Part shown: positions 17,768-26,698 of the stretch, one piece after another
How positions within the stretch are numbered: position 1 is the first letter of the stretch
Layout of the letters: the number at the start of each line of letters is the position of its first letter
Virus record (IMG/VR): IMGVR_UViG_3300032087_003663
Location: 1 to 54,657 of that record
From: a virus
Reading direction: 5' to 3' (one strand)
Length of the DNA: 54,657 nt
The notes under the pieces: model-generated
Database searches by the model: none
The model's input: the letters and a program-made list of their open reading frames with translations, nothing else
Told to the model about the DNA's origin: nothing
Program-made: the position numbers and the translations under genes

Positions 17768-19906
17768 TTACCTTTGCTTGCGGCGAGCAATGTAATCTTT
17801 GAGTTTCTTGTTCTGCCTCTCTAAAGTCGCTCGCTTTTCCCTGATCTCTTCTTCTCCGAAAGTGAATCCAAGACCCTCATTCGGCATCAGATACTCGCCA
17901 GCTAGACCACCTAGGAAACCGCCAATCGGCCCGCCAAAAAATTGGCCTGCTGAACGCCCCGCCTGCCTCGCTCCTTCTCTGCCCACGTTTTTAAGTTGCT
18001 GGTCAAGGCCAAGGATTTGCTGTTCGTTCAGTTCAAGAAGCTGCTCTGGTGTGTAGACAACTCCACCTTGTTCACTGTTAAAGTATGCGTCCAGTTCCTC
18101 GTCCGTTTCTAAACCTTCAAGTGCCACCATTTGATTGTCGTAAAAGGAAATCGGGTCTTCTGCTATTTCGTCAGCTTGTCGCTGTTGAGCGTCATTAAGT
18201 TCAACCTGACGTTCTGCTTTGGCTCTCGCACTGGCTGGCGTTGGCTTTACTTGTGCTGAATCGCTGGGCTGAAGAACGTCATTGCTAATCTGTTGCAAAA
18301 GGGCATCCTTCTCAGGTCCGTCCTGCATAGCCTGTGCTGCCTGCAATCTGTTCTGTATTGCTTGCTGCTGCTCTACCCTACGCAGAGCATCTGACGCACG
18401 TTCCTCTTGATCCAACTGACTCTGTGCCATGCGAGTGGCTTGATTGAGACTCATGTTAGGACCAAAGGTTGCTTGTGTTCCCACAGTCATCGGACCTCCA
18501 ATCCCACCACCCGGTGCTACAGTGACTCCACCAGTCCTTCCATAATTCATTAGCTGCGCCCTACGCATTCGCAGTTCTCTAGCAGCATCCTTGCGTTCCT
18601 GACGAGCTTCTCTAGCTTCATTGAATCTGCCGTAGTCGGACACTGCTCCTGTGGCTGGGTCGATGTAGACCTCACCAGCAAGACGAGCTTTCCTGCGAGG
18701 CTCTCTGGCCGCGTTCAAAGCCTTTCTGGCGTCACGACCATTCTCGGTGTATAGAATGCTGGCATCTCCATCGTTGTCATCAATCAATGCCCTGACTTCC
18801 TCTGGAACGCTTGGCCCATACATTGCTCTGCCGGAATTAGTTATTTTCATCTTCCCGTAAGTGGGAGAAGATGGATCAGAGTCGATTGTTCTCGTTGCTC
18901 CAGAGGGCGTTGTGACAACACCATTCTCATCAGCCTGCGCCATGTGGTCAGCAACTTTTTTGTCCAAGAAGTCGATCTGATCTTGGCGATTTCGGAACAT
19001 GCCTGCATCGAAACGAGTTCCGGGCGTTGCTCCGCTGCCCTTGAATGTGTAACCATCACCTTCAACTGGCTCAGTAAAACCCATGCCTCCGGGCTGCATA
19101 GTTGACCTGTCTCGTTCGCTGCGGGACGGAAGCCTGCTCAACAACTCTTCATTGACGCCGGGAGCAACAGGCACTCTTGTAGGCGCAGCCTGCATCAATC
19201 CTGGTGTAAATAGAGGTGTGGTTCCGGTTCGGTCGTAAAAGTCTCGTTGTGGAGATTCTGTTGGCAGGATGCTGCTTCTTGAATTTTCAGCAAGCTGATC
19301 CAGAGAACCATCAACCGCCTGTTCATTGAAGTAGTCTCGCTGCATCGGCTGCATCGCGTCACTTGGACTTGTCTGACTGGTCGCGTCAGGAATGATGGGG
19401 ATAGGTTTCATTGGCAAAGCCCTCATAGTGGCTCCACCACCTCCGGTGTAAGTTGGCTTTGGAGGCTGCGGATATCCTCCAGCCGCGCGTTTAAGCCTAG
19501 CTTGAAACTGAGCATTTGACTCGGTGTTTTGCTTTTGCAGCCCACCAGAACTTGGTACTGGCGGTGCGGCAGGATTAGCACCAAGACGCTGCAACCGTGC
19601 CTGATATTGCGCATCGGTTTCTGTGTTCATCTTCTTCGGGGCGCGCAACTTCGCTGCTGGTGCGGGTGGCGGTGCAGCCGCGCCACGTTGCCCCAACTGC
19701 GGCATTCGCGCAGATGGAACTGCTGGCTGTGGACTCAACTGTGGCATCGGCACAGATGGAACCGCAGGCTGCATGTTCATTTGTGGCATCCTGACAGACG
19801 GAACCGCACCGCCCGGCAGATTCGGCGGCACAAATGGATTGGGAGCCAATGGGTTGTATTCAGCAGCCCTATGCTGCGGCCCACGCGGTGGTCGTTGGAA
19901 CATCAT
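17768..19906 (-). CDS. Low-complexity virion-associated protein (712 aa)
   Basis: Residues about 15-170 are Pro/Gln/Met-rich with repeats of the type PSVPMPQLSPQPAVPSARMPQL and two copies of MNTESNAQ-like QxRLxRLG segments. The middle is helical and basic (EAREARQERKDAARELRMRRAQ) and a Gln-rich coiled coil follows. Near the C-terminus a glycine zipper (GQFFGGPIGGFLGGLAGEYL) suggests membrane insertion, followed by a Lys/Arg coiled-coil tail. Lying directly before the giant gene, it may be a companion ejection protein that forms a membrane channel. That is inference. Confidence 0.85.
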   Translation of the reverse strand: MMFQRPPRGPQHRAAEYNPLAPNPFVPPNLPGGAVPSVRMPQMNMQPAVPSVPMPQLSPQPAVPSARMPQLGQRGAAAPPPAPAAKLRAPKKMNTETDAQYQARLQRLGANPAAPPVPSSGGLQKQNTESNAQFQARLKRAAGGYPQPPKPTYTGGGGATMRALPMKPIPIIPDATSQTSPSDAMQPMQRDYFNEQAVDGSLDQLAENSRSSILPTESPQRDFYDRTGTTPLFTPGLMQAAPTRVPVAPGVNEELLSRLPSRSERDRSTMQPGGMGFTEPVEGDGYTFKGSGATPGTRFDAGMFRNRQDQIDFLDKKVADHMAQADENGVVTTPSGATRTIDSDPSSPTYGKMKITNSGRAMYGPSVPEEVRALIDDNDGDASILYTENGRDARKALNAAREPRRKARLAGEVYIDPATGAVSDYGRFNEAREARQERKDAARELRMRRAQLMNYGRTGGVTVAPGGGIGGPMTVGTQATFGPNMSLNQATRMAQSQLDQEERASDALRRVEQQQAIQNRLQAAQAMQDGPEKDALLQQISNDVLQPSDSAQVKPTPASARAKAERQVELNDAQQRQADEIAEDPISFYDNQMVALEGLETDEELDAYFNSEQGGVVYTPEQLLELNEQQILGLDQQLKNVGREGARQAGRSAGQFFGGPIGGFLGGLAGEYLMPNEGLGFTFGEEEIREKRATLERQNKKLKDYIARRKQR

Positions 19907-19915
19907 GGTATTTTC

Positions 19916-20539
19916 CTAATCCTTTCTTTGGCTTAACGGCCCCAACGCCGCCTGTTTTAGATAACTCACACCTTCGGGCGTACCCAGCAAGCTGGTCATA
20001 GACCGTCCATCAAAGTAGCCATGCTTCTGCGCTTGGCCTCGCATCCACTCAATGTCCTGGTTTTTGTATCCGACAGGAATCTTACCAAGCAGCGGCTTTC
20101 CTTCCTGCCTTCGGAAGTTCTCTGCCCCAAACACTAAGTCGCCAAAGATTGGTGCTATCTCGCTCTTGTCATGTGGCATTTTTGGATGCTGTTCAAAGGC
20201 ATGTTCAAATTCATGGTTGATAGCTAAAGGACGACCAACGCTTCTAGTAGACGAAGGTAAAGTCTTTGGAACGTAAGCAAGGCCAGTTCCGCGACGAGCA
20301 AAGGATCGAGTTGGTGGCAGATTTGATCTTGGAATAAAATCCGAATAATTACTCAGTCGCCTTCCAGGATGCCTCTTGCGAACAAGACCTAACCCAACAG
20401 GGGATTGGGCGTCATACGATCTGCCTTGTTGCTGCATCATGCCAACCATCTTGTCCCTCGGATCAGACGATGTATGCATGGCTTTATTTAATCGCGCAAC
20501 ACCAGCATTCAGCAGGCTGTAGCTATTTTGATCTGGCAT
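19916..20539 (-). CDS. HEFEH-motif protein, possible virion metallopeptidase (207 aa)
   Basis: The start ATG 20539 (MPDQNSYSLL) is preferred because GGAAGGA lies just upstream; the longer frame begins with TTG at 20566. The basic N-terminal half precedes NHEFEHAFEQHPKMPHD, an HExxH zinc-site pattern with further His residues nearby. The fold is not recognised. It lies between the Cys-rich tail genes and the 712-aa protein, so it is probably a virion component. Confidence 0.72.
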   Translation of the reverse strand: MPDQNSYSLLNAGVARLNKAMHTSSDPRDKMVGMMQQQGRSYDAQSPVGLGLVRKRHPGRRLSNYSDFIPRSNLPPTRSFARRGTGLAYVPKTLPSSTRSVGRPLAINHEFEHAFEQHPKMPHDKSEIAPIFGDLVFGAENFRRQEGKPLLGKIPVGYKNQDIEWMRGQAQKHGYFDGRSMTSLLGTPEGVSYLKQAALGPLSQRKD

Positions 20540-20588
20540 GCGATTCCTTCCGTGACGTAGTCGCAAACTATTTTACTGGAGAATCCTT

Positions 20589-21041
20589 CTATTCCGCGAG
20601 TTTTGCCTTTTGCTCCATCTTGATTGCAATCTTGAGCATTTTTTCCGCTGCTTTTCTCCTCACCACCAGTGGCACAACAGTCGCAGCTTTGCCCATCTTG
20701 TCTGTCTGACCCACCAAGTGCGAAATAATGTACTCAGACTCTTGCTGGCACTTCTCAATGCCCCATGTGTTCATCTTTTTTTCAAGGTCTGAACAACCGC
20801 AGGTAGACTTGGGAACCTTGTCAAGCATCGCCTTCGGTACGCTCTTCTCGATTAGCCTCTTTAGCTGAGAGCCAACCGTGCTTTGCCCTCGCAGCTCTGA
20901 CTCAATCTCTGTGCGGTGATCGGTGAACCACTGGCGTGTCTCAGGGTCACACTTGTCCCAAGGCATAACGCCTAGTCTTCTTTTTTTTGGATGGATACGC
21001 ACTGTGTACCCCATCTCTTTGATTTGCTTGAGAATGCTCAT
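20589..21041 (-). CDS. Hypothetical protein with CGC..C motif (150 aa)
   Basis: Basic protein starting at ATG 21041, which overlaps the upstream stop (ATGA). An N-terminal region IHPKKRRLGVMPWDKCDPETRQWFTDHR precedes a central KSTCGCSDLEKKMNTWGIEKC segment, a CxC...C arrangement I have seen repeatedly in phage tail-region proteins. The C-terminus is a hydrophobic-basic helix (KAAEKMLKIAIKMEQKAK). Function unknown. Cysteines could bind a metal or iron-sulfur centre. Confidence 0.78.
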   Translation of the reverse strand: MSILKQIKEMGYTVRIHPKKRRLGVMPWDKCDPETRQWFTDHRTEIESELRGQSTVGSQLKRLIEKSVPKAMLDKVPKSTCGCSDLEKKMNTWGIEKCQQESEYIISHLVGQTDKMGKAATVVPLVVRRKAAEKMLKIAIKMEQKAKLAE

Positions 21042-21907
21042 GGGTATCCCTCGTCGCAATCGCCTTGCTGCCAGTAACCGCCTCCTGCTTCACAGTCTGC
21101 TTGTGTTGTGTCTGGGGTGGTTGTGTAGTCAGAATTTGTGCAGCATCCCAAGGGATCACTGCCTCCTCCACCGCCGCCGTCACCGCCGCCGTCACCGTCA
21201 CCGTCACCGCTGCTATCGTCTGGGCAGCACAGTGCTGCTGTCCACTCAATGTCACCTTCCGAAAAGCAGCCATTCGGGGAACTCCCTGCGTTCTGATTGG
21301 CTGATGCGAAAGGGCCAAACACAACATTGGAAGTTGGAGTTTCGCAGATTGTGGTTAGCACAGCGGGGCTAGTCACAGCCGTGACATCAAGCGTTACGCT
21401 TCCATCCGGGTCTGCTACAGCGTCTAAGCAATCTTGGTCAGCATCTCCTGCAAACGTAACGCAGTTGGTTGGGCCATTTTCAACAGTAAACTTCCATTCA
21501 GTTGAGCTAATCGCCTCCGCGATAACTGTCCCACAATTTGAAAATTCTGGTGCGCCAGTATTTTCGTCTATCATGCAAAACCACGAACCATAAAGCCGCC
21601 ACTTGCAGTTTTCTATCCAGTCGCAGTTCTTTCCGTTGTCAACTCCGTCATTGCAAGTCTTTCCACTTGGGCAGGCGGGATCGGGAATGCACTCGGCCTG
21701 CGCGGGTAGAGGTGGAAACTCAAACACAAGGTACGGGCAAGGACAATTTTCCCAAGCAAGAAAAAGCTGAACTATAGTCAGGCAATGATCCGGGCATTGG
21801 TCGCATCCGATACATTTACAGTCGTCACAGCAACATCGCTCATGGATCGCCAAGCCACCGTGCTGCCTCCTCCAGAGAAGTTGACCGTTATATCTATACA
21901 GAGGCAT
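21038..21907 (-). CDS. Extremely cysteine-rich tail-tip protein (289 aa)
   Basis: The N-terminus contains RCCCDDCKCIGCDQCPDHC, and clusters such as CPSGKTCNDGVDNGKNCDW, NCVTFAGDADQDC and GCCTNSDY follow, with an Asp/Gly linker (SGDGDGDGGGDGGGGGGSD) near the C-terminus. Such cysteine density implies disulfide or metal cross-linking, as in extracellular modules. It starts at ATG 21907 by TGATG overlap with the 531-aa gene, its likely structural partner. It probably forms a tip or side fibre exposed to the host surface; the family is not recognised. Confidence 0.82.
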   Translation of the reverse strand: MPLYRYNGQLLWRRQHGGLAIHERCCCDDCKCIGCDQCPDHCLTIVQLFLAWENCPCPYLVFEFPPLPAQAECIPDPACPSGKTCNDGVDNGKNCDWIENCKWRLYGSWFCMIDENTGAPEFSNCGTVIAEAISSTEWKFTVENGPTNCVTFAGDADQDCLDAVADPDGSVTLDVTAVTSPAVLTTICETPTSNVVFGPFASANQNAGSSPNGCFSEGDIEWTAALCCPDDSSGDGDGDGGGDGGGGGGSDPLGCCTNSDYTTTPDTTQADCEAGGGYWQQGDCDEGYP

Positions 21908-23502
21908 CACGGATCTCCTGTCGTGTCTTCAGGACAGTCTGTAACAGGAATGCAAACAACAGGACCAGCAATAGGTGAAGGACATGCAAGGACTTGCGTG
22001 GTCGCAAAACAAAGACCGCCTTGACCATCCACTGGGTTGCCACAGGTTCCATCTATCGTTTGGTTTTGGTTCGCAGGATCCGAGGGGTCAGGCAAACTTC
22101 CCGAACCATACGAGCAACTACAGCCGACAGTGCATCCTGAGCCAACCCAAGTCCAAACATTATTGACTAGCGTTGAAGTGAACGTGCATGTTCCCGCGCA
22201 CAAGTAAGGGGTAGTCATTGCGTTTACTGATGCCAGTGCCAGGTATGCGCTTCTTGGCTGATTTTTCTCTGCACAGTCTTCCATAGTCTCGTCTTCGCTC
22301 CAGCCATACAAGTCCATGACTTGGTAATTCATTGTTACTGTGGGGCAATTTAAGGTGTCGAACGATATGTTCTGGTTACCTTGACTATCAGTTCCCTGAA
22401 GAACCTGATGCTTTGCTGGTGGCCCCAGTAAAGCTGAAGCAGTTGATACTACAACATACAGATGCGACTCAGGATTGTAGCAAGCAATTCCTTCAGTAGA
22501 TTCCTTTGGCAGACAAGCCACAGAAGCTGCTGAGAAAGGTGGCGGGCAATCTGCCTCGAATGGATCAAACCCGTCCCAGACGCTTCCTGTTTGCTGCCAC
22601 TCTGTCCCTGTCCATCGACACCCTGTCCACCGAGCGATCTTCTTCTCAACCCTGATAATCTCCCAGTCTGCTTGCGTTGCTGACCCAGAGCCAAGGTCGA
22701 AGTCTTCCGGTGTAGATGGCTTCAGGTCGGTCTTTCTGCGAATAAATACCTTTGATCCACTGACTGCATCGAGGTTGTATGTATTATCTGCTGAGATTAT
22801 TCCGCTCTCAGACGCCTCTGGTGGCTCATCAACGCAAGGATAGGAACTTCTAACATCACCACCCATTAAGTCGATTGTCACATCCTTCTGATCGTCTTCC
22901 TTTTTAAGGCATGTCTCAATCGTTCCCTCAAGCTCTTTGATAGGAAGGCTGCACTCCTCGATCTCGTATCGCGCTGGATGCGTAGGCTCTGTGACACCTC
23001 CTGTGTCTGGATCATCTTCTGACTGTGCAACATAATATGCCCATCCTGTTGCGTCCGGCTCTACCTCTGCCCAAAGGTTAAACGGGTCCGTTACGTTCAA
23101 CGTACTACCAAACTCAAGGACACCACCGCTGAGGTCTGGTGCTGCACCGTGAACTCGCAAGACCTTTACCTCTACCTGCTGGCCTGCCATCTTGCCGGTT
23201 GTTACAAACTGAATCCGGGGCGAACCAGTTCCACCATTGATTATCACCCACCGCTCATCAATAGTCTGCCCCACCAGTATCTCGTCATCAACTGCTATCG
23301 CTTGCTCTGTGGTGTTGACTACCGGAACGTGTTGGGAGTCGATAGTAGCCAGAGTAAGGTCGTCTGGATGATCCGCTGGCGGAACGGGAGCAGATGCGTT
23401 TTCAAATAGGCGCAGCTTTGCATTGAACACTGGGCATGTTTCCCCGTCCCGTGGGTCCGCCGCTTCCATGCACGTTGCAATAGCTATTCTTGCGTAGAAC
23501 AT
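21907..23502 (-). CDS. Cysteine-rich distal tail protein (531 aa)
   Basis: The N-terminal half looks like a carbohydrate-binding or beta-sandwich virion domain (LATIDSQHVPVVNTTEQAIA, WVIINGGTGSPRIQFV). The C-terminal third is rich in Cys (CAGTCTFTSTLVNN, GCTVGCSCSYGSGS, CFATTQVLACPS). It is joined by TAATG to the 478-aa gene upstream and by TGATG to the Cys-rich 289-aa gene downstream. Position after the tail tube and hub-like genes fits a tail-tip or receptor-binding protein. Confidence 0.82.
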   Translation of the reverse strand: MFYARIAIATCMEAADPRDGETCPVFNAKLRLFENASAPVPPADHPDDLTLATIDSQHVPVVNTTEQAIAVDDEILVGQTIDERWVIINGGTGSPRIQFVTTGKMAGQQVEVKVLRVHGAAPDLSGGVLEFGSTLNVTDPFNLWAEVEPDATGWAYYVAQSEDDPDTGGVTEPTHPARYEIEECSLPIKELEGTIETCLKKEDDQKDVTIDLMGGDVRSSYPCVDEPPEASESGIISADNTYNLDAVSGSKVFIRRKTDLKPSTPEDFDLGSGSATQADWEIIRVEKKIARWTGCRWTGTEWQQTGSVWDGFDPFEADCPPPFSAASVACLPKESTEGIACYNPESHLYVVVSTASALLGPPAKHQVLQGTDSQGNQNISFDTLNCPTVTMNYQVMDLYGWSEDETMEDCAEKNQPRSAYLALASVNAMTTPYLCAGTCTFTSTLVNNVWTWVGSGCTVGCSCSYGSGSLPDPSDPANQNQTIDGTCGNPVDGQGGLCFATTQVLACPSPIAGPVVCIPVTDCPEDTTGDP

Positions 23503-24938
23503 TATCGGATCATTGACTCCGTACCGGGCTGGTGGTTTAGCGCAATTCTCATGGTGTGCTTCTTGCCTACTTGACGTTGAGCAATGGAAAACTCGTACTC
23601 AACGCCTCCGATCTGTCCGATACCACCAAGCTGATGGAATTTGTCGGTAGTTATTGTTTGGGCTGGCTCAGGAGGGTTGTACTTCCGAATAAGTGCCTGA
23701 CATACTTGCTTAAACAGGCTCTCCCAGTCTCCAAGGGGAGGATTGAAAATGTCTGGCTCGTTTGAGCTTATGGGTACAACCCAATCAACAAACACTTTTA
23801 ACTCAGTTGTCTTTGTCGGGTCGATCATGACCGGAACATGATCGCGGTAAAAACCGTTCGCTCCATCCTTCTTGTAGTATCCAGTCAGAACTGTTGCAGT
23901 TGTTGATATTGTTCCATTTGACTGCGCCGACAAGACCGGATGATCTGTGACAAAAACTTGTCCACCATTAGTCGCTTCAATGATCCCTGTAATTGACCCA
24001 GCCTTTGAGACTATTGATTGATGAACAGGAAATGGCTCCCAGTCATCTCGTATAACTCTTCCCTGTTCATACTGCGGTCGCTCAGGATCATTCAGGATCG
24101 ACTTGGGGCGGTGCTTAATATACAAGCGGTCGCTCGATTCAGAGGGCTTCCAGAGGCGATAGTCATGCTGGTAATGGTCTGAATCAGATTCGTCATGCAC
24201 TAGGCTCAGTGTCGTGTCTGCTGGCAAGGCAGTGGCTTCACCAGTTGAGCTATCAATGTAAACAGCGGTGCAGTCCACTCTCTCCTCATACACAGCAGGA
24301 GCAGTCATGAACCGCACGTTCTTTAGGTTGTTGCTCGGTGCAGGCTTGTATTTCTTTACAGGGAAGTCGGGGAGGCTTCCAGAGCCTGCTAATGACATGA
24401 CATACTCACCAGTCTCCGGGGCGTAAACAAGTCTGCACCCAGTGTTATTTAGCAAGTCTTGCATCGCCTCAGCGCAAGTTTGTTCTGCCCACCTTGCTGG
24501 AGGCTTAAAGCTTGGGACGCTGCTATCAACGACAATGGATATTCGATTGTCACAGGCGTCAAGGATTTGAGTGACAAGCTGGCTGATGCTTTGCTGAGTC
24601 CCTGACTTTATTCTTCCAAACGCATCTCGATCATTCCAGTTTTGGTCAAGCTTGTGTTCTTCAAGAATCCAGCGAGAGTCTTCTAGCACTACATGCAAAC
24701 AGTCGTATCGAGACTTGATCGCTTTGACCACACGCATGTTGTTCCACGTTGCAAACCAACCGTCTGTCTCTGCAACAAGCGTTGTGACTCTTGGTCTAGC
24801 TGGACCTACACTTCCGAGATTACCGGGGTTTCCTACGGTGCAGTCAATTACACACCTTCCGGGCTTCGCCTGCGAACCCTGAACAAAGTGCATCTTAAAG
24901 ACATCAGGAAAGTCCCTGAGTTCAACATTGACTGTCAT
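23502..24938 (-). CDS. Tail-hub-like structural protein (478 aa)
   Basis: Contains a core with DAFGRIKSGTQQSISQLVTQ and WAEQTCAEAMQDLLNNTGCR, the kind of helical segment found in phage hub and baseplate proteins that process domain-like LysM/hub folds, followed by a beta-rich C-terminal part ending in FSIAQRQVGKKHTMRIALN. No enzymatic motif is visible. It sits between the 257-aa distal tail candidate and the Cys-rich tip proteins, with ATGA overlap upstream. I infer a tail hub or tail-associated role. Confidence 0.75.
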   Translation of the reverse strand: MTVNVELRDFPDVFKMHFVQGSQAKPGRCVIDCTVGNPGNLGSVGPARPRVTTLVAETDGWFATWNNMRVVKAIKSRYDCLHVVLEDSRWILEEHKLDQNWNDRDAFGRIKSGTQQSISQLVTQILDACDNRISIVVDSSVPSFKPPARWAEQTCAEAMQDLLNNTGCRLVYAPETGEYVMSLAGSGSLPDFPVKKYKPAPSNNLKNVRFMTAPAVYEERVDCTAVYIDSSTGEATALPADTTLSLVHDESDSDHYQHDYRLWKPSESSDRLYIKHRPKSILNDPERPQYEQGRVIRDDWEPFPVHQSIVSKAGSITGIIEATNGGQVFVTDHPVLSAQSNGTISTTATVLTGYYKKDGANGFYRDHVPVMIDPTKTTELKVFVDWVVPISSNEPDIFNPPLGDWESLFKQVCQALIRKYNPPEPAQTITTDKFHQLGGIGQIGGVEYEFSIAQRQVGKKHTMRIALNHQPGTESMIR

Positions 24939-25708
24939 GGAATGTTGTACCCGCTGTTGGGTCGGAAGTTTGGTTGGTCGCCAAGCCGCTCAAAGACATA
25001 CTTGTAGGTCATTCGGAAGTGAGTTGGCTTGCCGTTGCCGTGATACTTTGGGGTGTGCATCGTAATGACCCGATGCTCCTGCATTTCTTCTTGGGGCCAG
25101 TACGGACTTGGCGGGCTAAACCAGCTACCCAGCGAAACGATCTCGCCTTGCTGGACATGAACCACCTTGGACTTTGCGGTAAGAAAGTGTTTGTATGGCT
25201 CGCCTCGCCAATTTGATCGCACCTTCCACGTTGGACCTCCCGTACCCGTCTTGGAAATACCCTCACTGAAGCTAATCACTTGACTGTCTGCCATCTGGTA
25301 GAGAGCTTGGATCGTCATTGAGTAAGAGCGAGTGTTTGCATACTCACCTTCTGTCAGATTGTCCCAGCTTCGTCGTGTCACCCTGTTCCCAGACAGGTTG
25401 TATGTATCATTGCTGTTTAATACATGGGCTGAGGGACTGCCATTGTCGAGGAGAAATCCGCAGTTCTGGTAGTTCTGGTTGTACGCTGCTCTGAGTTGCC
25501 CAATCTTCGTTCCTACTTGAGCAGCATTGAGTTCAGCAGACTGGTTCGGGTCTTGAAAAAAGTTTCCTCTGAGTCGCCATACATAGTCGGCCCCCCAACG
25601 CATTCCCTCTGGACCGAATCGCGGAATGATCTCGATGGCTTCTGGATACACCTCCCCTTTTTCATGGAGGTAATTTCCGTAGTAAAACTGCATTCCTTTA
25701 GCTGACAT
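24935..25708 (-). CDS. Probable distal tail protein (257 aa)
   Basis: Beta-rich sequence (MQFYYGNYLHEKGEVYPEAI, YSMTIQALYQMADS, HRVITMHTPKYHGNGKPTHF) without a recognisable enzyme motif. Position between the tail-tube block and the hub-like protein is where a Dit-type adaptor normally lies. The start ATG at 25708 overlaps the end of the disordered protein and has a GAGAGCGAG ribosome site. Confidence 0.72.
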   Translation of the reverse strand: MSAKGMQFYYGNYLHEKGEVYPEAIEIIPRFGPEGMRWGADYVWRLRGNFFQDPNQSAELNAAQVGTKIGQLRAAYNQNYQNCGFLLDNGSPSAHVLNSNDTYNLSGNRVTRRSWDNLTEGEYANTRSYSMTIQALYQMADSQVISFSEGISKTGTGGPTWKVRSNWRGEPYKHFLTAKSKVVHVQQGEIVSLGSWFSPPSPYWPQEEMQEHRVITMHTPKYHGNGKPTHFRMTYKYVFERLGDQPNFRPNSGYNIP

Positions 25709-26690
25709 CTCGCTCGCTCTCCATGTCTAGTTGGTCTTCTATCTGAGCGATCCTGTGAGAATGATTGTTCATTACTTGCGCAAGAGCAGAAAGCGTGTCT
25801 ACGATCCTTCCAGTTGCTGTGTTAATAGCATCCGTTGCTCGCTCTACAGCATCCTCTTTGGCGGTTCGGTTTTGCCCCGGCTGACTAAAGCTCGATGGTC
25901 CCTGCGAGCCAGAATCTGATAGATCAACCTCTCTCTGTTTTCGCAAATGCTCTGGCGTTGCAGGCGGTCCAACTGGAACGATGGATTCCTGAGAAGGTGG
26001 GCTGTAGTACGAGTTGCTCTCAACCTCGCCCATGTCACCAGAAACTGTGCTAGGCTTTTCCCCTTTGTCTTCATCTGGTGGAGGCTCTAGTGGAGTCTCT
26101 GGTGGAGGCTCTGGTGGAGGTTCTGGTTCTTGGCGAAAGATACCAAAAGTCGTTTCTGAATCTGGCTTTGGTTCAGGTTCAGTTTCAGGCGGTGGCTCAG
26201 GCTCTGGATCGCTCTTGTCTTCAGGATAGTTTTCTTCGGCCTGCTTCCTCGCCTGGCTGTCTATCTCAGTCCAGTCAACATCTTCGAGGTAGTCTCCAAT
26301 AGAATCGACCTCAAGCGGACCCTTGGCTCCGGGAAGCCTTGGCTTCTTGCGAACCACTCGCTTCTGAATTGGAGGCTTCTTTTCTTCTGGATCATCCTCC
26401 GGTGGATCTTCCTCCGGTGGATCTTCCTCCGGTGGCTCGTCCTCAAGCCCATCCTCCATTGGCTCAGAGCTTGCTGGAGCAGGAGGCGTACTAATCGGTA
26501 AGCCATCAGCATCGACCGGCTGCTGTGGCCCAATAAGTGCTGCGTCATAAGGATTGAGTGGAATGTCTTCGTCCGGTGCATTCGGGTCACGCGAAACCGC
26601 ATTTCCGTCTGCATCCACACCGCTGTCAGGCGGAACAGTCCAGTCGTCTTCATTAGGATCGTAGCTGCTAGGATCGTTTGGGTCTGGCAT
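25698..26690 (-). CDS. Pro/Glu/Asp-rich disordered protein (330 aa)
   Basis: Most of the chain is low complexity: PNDPSSYDPNEDDW at the start, then PPEEDPPEEDPPEDDPEEKK and PEPEPPPETEPEPKPD tracts. Only the last 60 residues look folded, as a helix/coiled coil (AVERATDAINTATGRIVDTLSALAQVMNNHSHRIAQIEDQLD). It occupies the place where siphoviruses usually encode tail-assembly chaperones and the tape measure. A chaperone or spacer role is possible. AGGAG precedes the ATG. Confidence 0.82.
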   Translation of the reverse strand: MPDPNDPSSYDPNEDDWTVPPDSGVDADGNAVSRDPNAPDEDIPLNPYDAALIGPQQPVDADGLPISTPPAPASSEPMEDGLEDEPPEEDPPEEDPPEDDPEEKKPPIQKRVVRKKPRLPGAKGPLEVDSIGDYLEDVDWTEIDSQARKQAEENYPEDKSDPEPEPPPETEPEPKPDSETTFGIFRQEPEPPPEPPPETPLEPPPDEDKGEKPSTVSGDMGEVESNSYYSPPSQESIVPVGPPATPEHLRKQREVDLSDSGSQGPSSFSQPGQNRTAKEDAVERATDAINTATGRIVDTLSALAQVMNNHSHRIAQIEDQLDMESERDVS

Positions 26691-26698
26691 AACGACTC

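Noticed and set aside
20923-21372. Plus-strand frames antisense to the Cys-rich gene
   Set aside because: Repetitive Val/Thr or Arg/His composition comes from the complementary Asp/Gly repeat; no start signal.
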